DNA from: Pomacea canaliculata
Taxonomy: Eukaryota > Mollusca > Gastropoda > Architaenioglossa > Ampullariidae
DNA: 64,000 nucleotides
NCBI RefSeq assembly: GCF_003073045.1
Contig: NC_037593.1
Span: 2,161,525-2,225,524 of the forward strand
Reading direction: 5' to 3'
In this document: positions 24,605 through 35,089 of the stretch, in pieces
Layout: every line of letters starts with the position of its first letter
Position numbering within the stretch: the stretch's first letter is position 1
Notes under the pieces: model-generated
Told to the model about the DNA's origin: nothing
Seen by the model: only the letters and a program-made list of their open reading frames with translations
The model's database searches: none
Made by a program: the position numbers and the translations under genes

Positions 24605-25227
24605 GGGATTTGAGAAAATGATTGAATACACTTGTCACAGTATCTGTCATAGTCTCTAAAAATATGAAATAAATCGGATCAACTAACCTTTAATTATGGT
24701 GTATAAATAAAATAACATAAATATATAATTAACAGTATATATCTCTAAGTATATGCAAGTATTTAAACATTTCATGTATATATATACTTTTATTTTTTGA
24801 ACTTACTAACTTTTTAGGTTTGTTCATTAGTACAGAGATTGTCGATGTTAAAACACAATGATAACAAAGTATTTCAGAAATTAAAAATCGTGAATAAAAT
24901 AACGAGAAAACAAACGAGTCTCATGCAGACACATGCACATCCACACATATATAGACTTTTGAACTCTTTCTTTCTTCCTAATTCTCTCTTTTCTTCGTGC
25001 ACTCATACATTAACACACAAACAACCATGGATGCCACTCACACAACTAATGAAGTACAGAACGATATTATAACATATTAATATAATACACACATCGCAGC
25101 ATTCTCCGACCTTAACAACAGTGAGAACAACAGAGGAGGAAAGGCACATACCATCATCAGTCGCTGTGACAACGGCCAAGTGACACAGCACCACCAGCAC
25201 CGCCACAAGGACCACCAGGTGTCGCAT
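24313..25227 (-). CDS. Secreted prepropeptide, subfamily 1, copy D
   Basis: Predicted 91-aa precursor. The signal exon is 25152-25227 (again 76 nt) and codes MRHLVVLVAVLVVLCHLAVV then TATDD, ending at a GTATGT donor. The last exon is 24313-24512, after a TTGTTGACAG acceptor; 276 nt in frame. The propeptide aligns with copy B (SLV...GEHGLW), with TKR replacing KKR, then an Arg/Pro-rich tail (RPAPRRPQRPLRGLRRRQRP) ending TLV*, parallel to ILV* in copy B. The untranslated exon ends at 25634, the signal exon starts at 25240, and AATAAA lies at 24082-24087. The intron start carries the (AAC)n tract. Being divergent yet keeping exon length, phase, basic site and tail frame, D is the best evidence that the family is real and selected. 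Confidence 0.75.
24519..24604. repeat. (AAC)n microsatellite
   Basis: More than 25 AAC/ACG-type units just upstream of the last exon of peptide gene D, inside its intron. Confidence 0.9.
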
Positions 25228-25727
25228 GATGACGTAGTATCTGACGGTTAGAGAGAGTTACAGTCAGGTAGAACTTCAACCTCTACGGAATACCTGGTGA
25301 CCACAAAACCTTTCTGTTATAAAATCTTTCTCCGCTGATGTTACAGACTGAGGGCGTGACGACTACTGGCAGACAGAGTCAACTAGTGATTGGTTCATTA
25401 ACAAACTTAACGACTGACAGCAGCAAATAAAATAATAACGCCATCTTTAACAGGCATTTGTACTTCGCTACTGCAAAATCAAAGAAAAAAAAAACCACCC
25501 ACACACACAAACACACAAACACACTTGCTGAGCAAGTCTGAATAAAGACAAAGCTCACGCGCTCGCTAACAAAAGAAAATGTATTTGACTACAGTGGATA
25601 ACAAGAACGTTATCAATGCTATAAATAGCTCACCGTTGTTACTTGTTGTGATGTACAATGACAATAATTCAGACCTCGTAGATGAGACAAACTCTGAATC
25701 ACTCCTAGTACGTAGAGTTTTCTCCCC

Positions 25728-25733
25728 TTTATA
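25728..25733 (-). promoter_or_regulatory. TATA box of peptide gene D
   Basis: TATAAA on the minus strand within CAATATAAAGGGG, 94 bp upstream of the CAACG/GTGAGC first-exon donor. Confidence 0.7.
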
Positions 25734-25989
25734 TTGTACACGTTAGGCGAGGGGGACAAAGGTCAACATCGTAGCCGCTGATTGGCTGTGAGAGGATGAC
25801 TTCTTTTTTTTTTATCTTTCTTCCCTTCTGTGTCAGTCTGAGTTGCGAGAGATAGGAAAGAAGAAGACATTGTGTTCAGCACCAACAACTTGTCGGCCGT
25901 TACTGGGTTGTCGGACTTTGACTTCCGGGCAATCGACTCTCATTTCATTGGACTTTGACAACCTTGGTCCTTTCATGGCCGCAGGAGTG

Positions 25990-28900
25990 GGAGAGCCTCG
26001 TGGGAAGAACATCAGCTCTGGAGGCCAAGTTCAGCACACTAGGATGATGAATACCCGTGTGTAGTGAAGGATATGTTCTATAGGATCCACCCGTACATTG
26101 AGACAGTCGAGGGAAGTAAGGCAGCGAGTGGAAAACGAGACGGGTACCACCCTCACAAAACTATTGCCCCTACGATGGTCTGATAGTCCCCTGGTCTAGG
26201 GACATTTAGAGGCCTTGCTTATTATGCCCAATGAATTGCTTTGCTGTGTTGTCTCTCGTGTAGTTTGTGGCTGTGGACCCTCAGCAGTCAGAAGTCTTAA
26301 TATTTGTGAGACTGTCATACTACAAGCCGATACTCAGGACGGAAACAAAGTTCTGTAGTGAAGATTAGGATAAAATGTCACATCACAGTGATGGCACTCG
26401 GGCACGTGTACACGTGTGTGTGTGTTAGTCATAAGGGTCAAGGCTGGGTCACCTAGATGTTTGACCTCCGCCAGGAAAGAAGACAATCGCCTTCGTCGCG
26501 CTCGGCAGAACTCATGTCAAGGATCTTCTTCCGGTCCGTGCTTTCCGCTCTCTACAATTGCAGTTGACACAAGAAACTTGACCTGGCAAACACAATGTCA
26601 GCCAACTTACTGTCAGGTCGGTGCAAGAGGATTTGTGTGCCACTCATGTCCTGCTAACGACAGAATGGGGATAAGAGACTAACTACTTCACCCTTCTGTG
26701 TTTTATGTGGTCATCATCCTTGATGCCTTCTTTAACTCTTCGATTTTCATGTGTTTTAAATTTATTTTCAATGATGATGATGATGATTATGATGATGATG
26801 ATGCTCTTTATTGCAGTACCTTAGCCAAAGCCAGGGCCACCCTACAAACATCAAAACTCAGGACAGACGACAGTCCTGTGGCTCTACCTGTGAAGTCAAT
26901 GGGCACGCAGGTAGATAGCATTCACCAACTAAGTTGTCGATGAGACATCTACAGATGACAAAGTCGTGTGACTGGAGCAGACTATATCAATAATCAGAAA
27001 GGTAGATAGAATGGTCAGAACCTCCAGATGATCACAAACTGCAGTAAAACACTGAACATGTGACTGTTTGACACAGAAAGTCCACCGGAGGGACGATAAG
27101 AACACAGGAATAAAGAACTCACATACCAACACACGCTCAGGAATATTAAGAATGCGTGATTCCTTCTAAGGATTTGTTATTTACTAAGATTGATTCATCC
27201 CATCTTGGTTCTGGTGACCATGGAAGGGATATTCACAAGGGACACACGACCACCCGTGTTGGCTCGGGTTTGCGAGGTACAGACGTTGCTGTTTGTGCTG
27301 AGGTCATGTCAGTCCTAAGCTGCCACTGAAGCTGGTTATCAAAGACAGATCCTAACATTTATACAAGTTGGTGAAACATGGAGAGTACTATTGACGAGGT
27401 CTGTTCATCCGAAGTCAAATATCATTTTGTGTCTTTTTGTAGATCACAAGCGGGTAGATGGACACAAAGATGTCCCTTTGGATATTTCGCGGAGGTTTAG
27501 AAACAAGCGAGTCGAAATGTTTTTATTAAATTTGCCTTTTGGTCATTATTAATTCCAGGGGTTAACTATTGATAAAATGTGAGACTTAAGAACCTAACAC
27601 AATATTCTTTTGCGCCTTCTTTCTTTTTTAAAAGTTGGAATCCACTACAAAGCAGACAGCGACTGTAGACACTGTGTCCTATGTATCCTTATGTCTCTTG
27701 ACCTCAGGTTGACCCAGGATGCACTGGTGCTTTAGTGTTGCACTGTTTACTCAGGGTGAGTCTCTTAAACATTACACGCTGTCGGAAATGAAATGAAACA
27801 TGTGTGTGTAGTATATATATGTAGATATCTCCCAGACAGGTAATTCCTCTCAATGCCACACTTGTCTTTCGAGTCCCTAATTATCCCCATCCACACATGG
27901 AGTGGAAAGCTTGTTGTCGAGGCCCTTAGAAGCCAGTTGAGTAAACAATATTGCTGAACACTGCTCAATGCACAATACCAGCTTTGATTATTTTCCACTA
28001 ATGCCCATATTTCAGGTTCATTACAAAGACAACAATTCTACCCCAAACTTACTTTGATGTGTATTTAGCTATGTCCCTTATTGATAAATATCACTAAACG
28101 ATTTGTAATGAAAAGCAATATTACTTGCTGTTAGTATTAAACACGTGACAGTAACATACTAGAGGTGTACAGATAGACCGCTGTACACTGTAATCTTAAC
28201 TTGAACAATACACAGACACAAAAAACCGTATTTTTTCATAAAGTCTGAAAAGTTAAATGCAAAATAAAAGCAGATGTTGATTCATAGTTCAAAAGTACTG
28301 ATATGCAAAATGTATTTCACAAATTGACAGTATGTATTTATGGTGCAAAAACTGTTTATTCGGCTTAGTATTTGCTTATAAATTAATAAGACACAGCATC
28401 TCTCGCACCATTGGACTAAAGTTTGCGAACACAGCAGTCAGTCAGGGTCAGGGTTGGTCGTGAGTATCGAAGCTGTTTTCTTCTGCTCATTAGTTTTCTC
28501 ACATGTGACAATATTAATACCTTTAACGACTTTAGGATTCTGAAAGACTTTGTCTTTTCTTACTTAAACTATTACAAACTATGTTCTAAAGAAGAACAAA
28601 AGAAGACCAATACAAATCTCCTCCATCACCCGCCCTGTCAATTATTTATTGCTCCAGTCGAGTGTTTTGTCCATCAAAGAATTGAACAGAGGTTAGGAGC
28701 ATGTGGCAGGTTATTTACGAGACAGAGTATGTGTTTTTGTTGTTTGTATTTGACCAATTGACAGACACAAAACTGATTCAGGTAAAACGAAACTTCAGCG
28801 ATATTCGTTGGATTTTCGTAAATCTCTCTTTTTTTTTTGCGTAAATACTGGCAAGTGACACCTCCATACAGCCGCCATGGCGAGCATGATCAGTCATCTC

Positions 28901-29880
28901 ACAACCGGGATATTTCCTTGTTATTTCACTTTACATCGTTGTCACATTGTTGTTACAACCATCACTCAACTTAGACTCTTAGAGGATTCACAAGGCCACG
29001 ACACGGTCACGTGATGACTGGAGGACAGATAGGGTGCAAGCCAGAGGTCACGTCGCAACAATCCCATGGCCGCCACTGTCCTAGTCACGTGACTAAACCC
29101 ACCCTCCATGGACTGCCAGTATTTTAGGCCGACTGTGAGTTTGCACAAACTCCAGTTCACGAATATCAAACATTTGAAGTAGCCTTCCTCCACAAGGCTA
29201 GAGAGGTCCTGAAATATGTTTATTGACATGGCCGCCATCCCTAGGGCTCTGACACGCCCCCTAAAACCTTTTCTTTTTCTTGCTGACTGCCACACATTTT
29301 GAGTTTATCCTGCATAAATTCTCAAATACTTTCATTCCGCTATAGTCAAACGTACTTATTACATTCCTTAATCCACAATAAGGGTAAGTAGAAAAATAGT
29401 TAATAACACTTTCTTTACTGTTACCATAGAGACGATGGTATGTGTGGATAATAATAAAAAATGATTTATATAACACTTTACCACAAGCTGAAAGGCTTGC
29501 TCAAAATTTTTTAAAATAAATAATATAATAAATAACATAATAATGAAGGCTGGGCTTGAATTAAAGACTTCATTGCCTGCCGGTAGGTGTCGCCACTGAT
29601 GTGGAGAAGACGACCGCCATCAGCATGGATGCCGTCAGCATTCACACAGTCGCCGGCTGTCTCACACAAAACACTTATACAAACACTTGTAAGTGTCAGG
29701 AAAGAAAATAGATATCACGAGACTTTGTTTCAGCTGCAGACATCTCTACTGTATGAAGTAAAGTAGGTAAACAGAAACTCAGTCACTACACACAAGACTT
29801 CAAAAGATGAAAGAAGATCCTGTTACCAGGGACAACATTGACATCCTCTTCGTCTGTTTCCGATGCAAATATTTAATCTT
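25990..29880. other. Intergenic, no supported gene
   Basis: Mostly unique AT-rich sequence. It contains a (GAT)n tract at about 26771-26803 and a 90-bp segment (26440-26530) that recurs at 36533-36622. No open frame has a recognisable domain. Confidence 0.4.
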
Positions 29881-29904
29881 CAAGGATTCAACTTTCAGAG
29901 GAGA

Positions 29905-29919
29905 TATAAAGGATATAAA
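29905..29919 (+). promoter_or_regulatory. Double TATA box of peptide gene I
   Basis: Two TATAAA motifs 9 bp apart (29905-29910 and 29914-29919), 70-80 bp upstream of a perfect GTAAGT donor at 29989. This mirrors the promoter to first-exon geometry of the other peptide genes. Confidence 0.65.
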
Positions 29920-30002
29920 GGAGGGGAAACTGTAGGACTGACTATTGGTTCTCGAAATCTTTAATATCACTGTTCTCGCATCTTGCAAGTAAGTTTATTT
30001 AT

Positions 30003-31812
30003 TATTGTAATGAGTGCAGGGACTGCTAATGACGAATTGTATTTGTGTTACCGTTGTTTGATATCCTCTATGATAATGCCATCTACTCATTCTCTCCTTT
30101 ACCGACAGTTAACGCTCCTAAAACAAAACTCATTTTGTAAGAAGGAAGGAACAGAGGAGCTCAGCTCTCTAAATGTCAGTCCCACACCTTCATGAGTGAA
30201 TGGTGGACAATATTAGTAAACAGCTTTGATGTCATCTTCAGTTTTCATCTGCTGTCTTGGGATTGAAGTCAATATATTTTATTACACAAATTCAAAACGT
30301 AAAACAAATTAAGTTTTCAGTTTATTTCTCTTGTGTTCCGAAAGCTGTGAAGTCTCAGATTCCTTCTTTCTTCTCTGGTCGTCTGACACTGAGTCATCAT
30401 GCGACACCTGGCGGTCGTCGTGGCGATGCTGATGATGCTGTGTCTAGCGACACCTGGAGCTTGCTCACCTGCTGGTAGGTGACTTTTCTGTTTGTCATGT
30501 CAAATATATGTACTGCTTGATTATATGCTTTAATGAACATTAGTATTATTCTCTTACGATGAGTTATTATTCATTGACGATATCTGCGGTGCGAGAAGGA
30601 TGACTAGTAGGATGATGTGTGTCTCACCCTGTGTAGTCTGTGTCTATGTATTTGATACAACTGTTTTACAAACACTCCATGAAGACTGATTTTAGGAGGT
30701 ATGATGTAAAGAACATATGCTAAGAAATAACAAGGATATTGTGCTACAGACTTCAAGTTTTTTTCGGGGGAAAGCGATACATTATTTATCGACAACATAG
30801 ACGAGTAGACAGATGATCAAAACAAAAGTATGTGTCCAATGTTTGTGTGTATCGTGAACCACAAGATATTGGTCCTCAGGAAACTGTTCATGCGAGAGAC
30901 AGTTAAGACGAGTCTCTGCTCACCAACATTAACACAATACTGGCGGTTAGTGTTCACTGTTCACAGTCTGACACACGGCTTGTGTTTCCAGTCTGTCTTT
31001 TCATTAAAGACAAAAACTGAACGACGTGCGACGGGAAGTACAACACGACAAAGATTTATGAAACCATAGAAGCTCGACAAAATAAAATTATTGTAGGTAT
31101 CATGTTTGCCTCGGGTGTAGCAACTTCTACACAAACAACTTTGTCAGATGCTAAACCCATGCAGAAGCCACCTCTACCTCCCCTCCACCCCATTGCCCCC
31201 CACTTAACTCGAGGCACATTTTTATGTCAGTCTTGAGGTTGATAAAGTGTTTGACATTGTTATTATGGTTGATAACATGGATGCTGCTGTAACTTCGCTC
31301 TGAGGGCTTGTCAGATGGACAACTTTAGTCTCAATGCTCGTGCGCATTGTCGTCTGCACCTTGTTTCCCTCGTTGATGTCCTGTATAACTGTGTATTGCA
31401 GCCAGGGCACCGCTAGATGAGGTGCTATCAGAGCCCCTGTTGGAAAGAGGAGTGCTGGTAGATGATCCATGGGCCGAGCCACGACGGTTACCAGATGATC
31501 CTCCATCATCAGAGCCCCTGTGGGAAAGAAGAGTGCTGTCAGAACAGTTAGATGATCCATGGGTCGAGCCACGACAGTTAGCTGATCCTCCATCATCAGA
31601 GCCACGACCTGTCTTAGCAGCCGTATAGCAGTTCCACTCCAAGGTGATGTCTGGCTAACCTACCATCACCACAGCCATCACCGCAACCATCACAAGCTCG
31701 ACTGCTACGACCACCACAGCTTCCAACATTCACACTTTCCTCGCGTCTGTAAGCAGCTTGCTGTCGTGTTTTTGTTGTTGAAAAAGATGTTAAGATGATA
31801 ATGAAGTCATCT
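30003..31812 (+). repeat. Dispersed duplication, copy I (partner at 62770-64000)
   Basis: The stretch covering intron 1, both coding exons and the 3' flank of the subfamily 2 gene matches 62770-64000 in the same orientation. The partner lacks two internal segments. Confidence 0.85.
30399..31628 (+). CDS. Secreted acidic repeat peptide precursor (subfamily 2)
   Basis: Predicted 100-aa secreted protein. The untranslated exon ends at 29988 (GTAAGT). The signal exon is 30399-30474, exactly 76 nt as in subfamily 1, coding MRHLAVVVAMLMMLCLATPG then ACSPA, with a GTAGGT donor in phase 1. The last exon is 31402-31628, after TGTGTATTGCAG; 303 nt in frame to TAG. The mature part holds two similar units of about 27-29 residues (SEPLLERGVLVDDPWAEPRR and SEPLWERRVLSEQLDDPWVE, each followed by a DPPS phrase) and a third SEPR start. 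It is acidic and proline-rich with WVEPRQ/WAEPRR motifs, unlike the cationic subfamily 1. The signal match ties it to the same family on the opposite strand. Repeated units are usual in multi-peptide precursors, though no clean KR sites separate them. Function unknown; an AATAAA is clear only far downstream (about 32614). Confidence 0.65.
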
Positions 31813-31829
31813 GTGAAAGATCACTCAAG

Positions 31830-33480
31830 CGAAGACAACACAATGTTGTTAGTAAAGAAATACTAGAAAAATGCAGTTGTTCGTTATTCTTTGTGACAGA
31901 TTTGAGTGTATGAGATGTAGGAGTACAGGTAGTGGTGTGTGCGTGAGATTGTTTATTTGGAGAAAGGAGGAGTGTCCATGCAGGTCGTGACCGCCGTCTG
32001 ATTCCAGCTCTCAACCAACTCTGTTCTCGCCTGTTGCTCCTCTTTCCTACACCCACGTGACTCTACTCTTCAAGTGGCGAACAAAGGGACCAATGTTTTT
32101 AACTGTAAAAGAAAATCAAGATTGGACTCTTCAAAAGTCAACAGCTAAAGTCCTGTAAAAGTAAAACACATCACCGTCCAGCAATGGCCGAGAAAATGCA
32201 GACGGACACAGAAAGGAAGGAAGACAAAGTCAAAGGTCATCTTCTGAAGGCAGAAAAACGAGAAGCCAATCAGCGCCTCCTACGTTGCCTTTCATCTCCG
32301 CATCTCCTTACATGGAGACTTTGACAGGAGGAGACTGTGTTCACTGTTCTGCCTCAGTGGTAGGACTGTCCTCTCGTCTTAGACTCTGAACTCTTGTTGT
32401 TTGACATGAGAGCGAGGAACACTGAGGTGAGTTGTTACAACCAGTTCTTACCGACACAGAATTGTTTGCTAGAAATCTCACATCTTTGTTTCTGCCTTTC
32501 AGCTATTTTTTCTGATTTTTAAAATCTTATTTTAGTTGAAGTAGTTAACTAAGGCTGTTTGCAAACTAATGACACATTTGAACCAATCAAAAGCATTGAG
32601 ACCGACTGAGATAAACAGTAAAATAAAGAACACGAAGTCTGCTCAAAGACCAAAATTTTATTTACATTATCTACTCGTCGTTTGAGATGCCAAGTGTGTA
32701 AAATAAGTTTACTACCATTTTGTGAAATCTTGATAAGAAATCTTTAGATACCATTGACATAAATATGTGTATTAATATATGAGATAATTCTTGCAAAAAC
32801 TCAACACGTAAAAAATGAGTGTCATGTGTATAGTTTGTATGTTTGTTGATACATATAAATATATAAATATATAAGACCGAGGCTGAAGTCAAGAAGTAAA
32901 GACTCGGCAGAAAGAACATTTGTCTTTGAAAACCGTCAGGACTGACGTTACACACAGAACTGACGTCACACACAGAACTGACGTCACACAGAACTGACGT
33001 CATACACACACAATTGTCGTCACACACAGAACTGACGTCACACGCACACACGTGATGTACCTGATGGCGGTAGGACGATGAGGTGGTGTGAGAGACCTGA
33101 CTTCTCTCGGGTTCTGCTTCTTGTGAAGGCAATATTTGATTTCTCAACCCTCGCTGGTTACCTTTCCCACCCTCTACAGAGTCAGCTCCCCTTTCAAAGC
33201 GAGGTGACGCTGCGTCAATCCGGGTATTGAGCCGACAGGTAAACACAAACGTTTGGTTAGGAGACTGTCAGCAACCCTTTACTTTTACTATTCAAATGTT
33301 ATGTAAATGGAAATCAACTGTTGCTACAAACACTAAGACACTAGCGACACCTTTATTTCAGACAAATACAGACAGAAATGAATATCGCTCTGCACATCTT
33401 TTCTCACAGGAAGACAGCAAGACACAAGGTAGTGTCGTTTAGACACAAAATATACCAATAAAATGACTATTTACATAATA
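31830..33480. other. Intergenic with CRE-containing minisatellite
   Basis: No supported gene. A minus-strand open frame at 32671-33246 has no recognisable domain and crosses the minisatellite at 32940-33048. Confidence 0.4.
32940..33048. repeat. Minisatellite with four perfect CRE palindromes
   Basis: Units of the type CACACAGAACTGACGT are repeated about six times. Four carry the perfect palindrome TGACGTCA (32961-32968, 32979-32986, 32995-33002, 33033-33040) and one the variant TGACGTTA. TGACGTCA is the known CREB/ATF binding site; use in vivo is not shown. Confidence 0.85.
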
Positions 33481-33910
33481 GAGGTGATACCTGCAATAAA
33501 AATAATAATGATGATGATATAAATAACAAAATTTGTAAACCTCATACTCACACTCCTAAGGAGCATGCTCTGAGCGCTTAACAAGAAGGAAACATGGACA
33601 GCATACGAGGGACAGGACAACAAACAAATAACATGAACTATAAAACAATAAACAACAGTACTAACGAAGTATAAAATCAAAGACAGAAAACACGAAGAGG
33701 AACCAAATAACAAGAACAAGAGCTGAGAATAACATGATATTACAAAAGGAAGGTGAGACACAGCATTATGGGAAAGGTTGATAGGAGTGATGTTTACGGA
33801 ATAGGTGTGTGTTCAGTTCACGTTTAAAGGATTCACTAGTGGGGTAGGTGGCGGGTATGGACAGCGAGAGAGTTCCATTGTTTCTGCACAATAACTAAAC
33901 ATCGTGTGTA
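33480..33910 (-). mobile_element. LINE 3' end with coding C-terminus and (AT-rich) tail
   Basis: On the minus strand: a WNSL phrase, then SESFKRELNTHLFRKHHSY, stop, a 3' UTR of about 250 nt and a tail of ATC/ATT units (33489-33520). This is the best-preserved copy of a LINE end seen four times in the window. The clade cannot be told from this part. Confidence 0.65.
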
Positions 33911-34041
33911 AGAATCTAGCAATCCATTCATCTCATTGAGTATTGAAATACTTAGAAGAAATAAATGTTCTACTTTAGTGTTCGGTGCTGAAATCTTATC
34001 ATAGAAGTACATTCTCTGTCAGTGAGGGTCTGTTCACAGAG

Positions 34042-35079
34042 CTACAGTGCGGTGGTTACCAGACTGTGACTGTAATTCTGTTTGTGGGACGAAGCAACAG
34101 GTCGTCCAGCGTTGACTGCACGGCCTCTGAGTACCCGGCACTTCAAACATTTTGTGAAGGAACTGCGAAACTTGCTGGAAAATGTGAAGTAAAAGATGAA
34201 GTTGACACTGGAGTTGACCACCTGCAGCAGCTCGAAGGTGGACTCCAGAGTGGGAAAGAGGTTGATGTTGTCTCTCAAGTAAACGATCTTCACCGTCTCG
34301 CCGATGGTGTACGCAGCAACACTAAAGATACTCATGAACAAGATGGTGATGGTAAGGCGCTGGTCACTTGTCCTGGACGAAAACTGTTTTTGTTCTGAGG
34401 CCGAAACTGTTGACTTTGGAGAAGATGGAGAACGAATCTTTTTTATCAGGGCAAAGTTAAAGATGAAGAGTGGCAGGACAGGCAATGAAAGACCTACCGT
34501 GTGGATGGCGGCATACCCGGATAACCACGTGTGAAATGTCTTTGAAACCAGGTCAAAGGCCAAAGAGACGGCGCTGATCGCCAGGCACCAGACCAAGACG
34601 ACCAGACAGGCCACCACCACGTGACGTCGTGTTAACAGACTTCCGGTGTGCACGTGGACAGGTCGGTACACCGCTAGCCATCGGGTGAAGGCAATGAGCA
34701 GGGTGGTGTGCACTGACTCCAGCTTGGCAAGTGCTAACAAAGTGTTCAGTAATATCAATGCAACCCCTATAGGATCGACTTCATACAGTAATACGACGGG
34801 GATGATCGTCACCAGGAATGCGGTGTCCCACACGGCCAGGTACTTGAACAGGAAGATGGTGGCGCTGTACGTGGTCTGTGAGTTCCACACGACGAGGGAC
34901 ACCAGGTTACCCACGATACCCAGCAATGCCACGGGTATGATGCCCACTCTGTGTATGTAGTAGCTTTCCGGAGTAGTAATAGTGACATAGCTCTCGCGTG
35001 TACATGAAGTGTTGTCACAGTCATCTCCACCTTTCACACCCAGACTGCTGTTTGTTGAAACATCGAATGATAATGACAT
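34042..35079 (-). CDS. Class A (rhodopsin-like) GPCR 3
   Basis: Intact intronless receptor of 345 aa, more divergent paralog of GPCR1 and 2. The N-terminus has glycosylation sites NSS (10) and NTS (23). TM1-TM2 (SYYIHRVGIIPVALLGIVGN and onward) and the TM3-TM4 segment (ESVHTTLLIAFTRWLAVYRP and onward) are nearly identical to the others. TM5-TM7, loop 2 and the C-tail differ strongly. TRW replaces DRY, TM7 reads NSSVNFIFYF, there is no CWxP, and the TM3/loop-2 cysteine pair is absent; cysteines are present in the N-terminus (21, 26). No breaks. Oriented like the neighbouring peptide array. Ligand unknown. Confidence 0.93.
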   Translation of the reverse strand: MSLSFDVSTNSSLGVKGGDDCDNTSCTRESYVTITTPESYYIHRVGIIPVALLGIVGNLVSLVVWNSQTTYSATIFLFKYLAVWDTAFLVTIIPVVLLYEVDPIGVALILLNTLLALAKLESVHTTLLIAFTRWLAVYRPVHVHTGSLLTRRHVVVACLVVLVWCLAISAVSLAFDLVSKTFHTWLSGYAAIHTVGLSLPVLPLFIFNFALIKKIRSPSSPKSTVSASEQKQFSSRTSDQRLTITILFMSIFSVAAYTIGETVKIVYLRDNINLFPTLESTFELLQVVNSSVNFIFYFTFSSKFRSSFTKCLKCRVLRGRAVNAGRPVASSHKQNYSHSLVTTAL

Positions 35080-35089
35080 TCTTGATTTT

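Larger units (their letters stand above)
23370..25990 (-). repeat. Duplicated peptide-gene block, copy D
   Basis: The most divergent copy of the block. The 3' flank (23430-23470), both exons, promoter and sequence beyond it (25880-25960) align piecewise with copies A-C. Confidence 0.75.
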
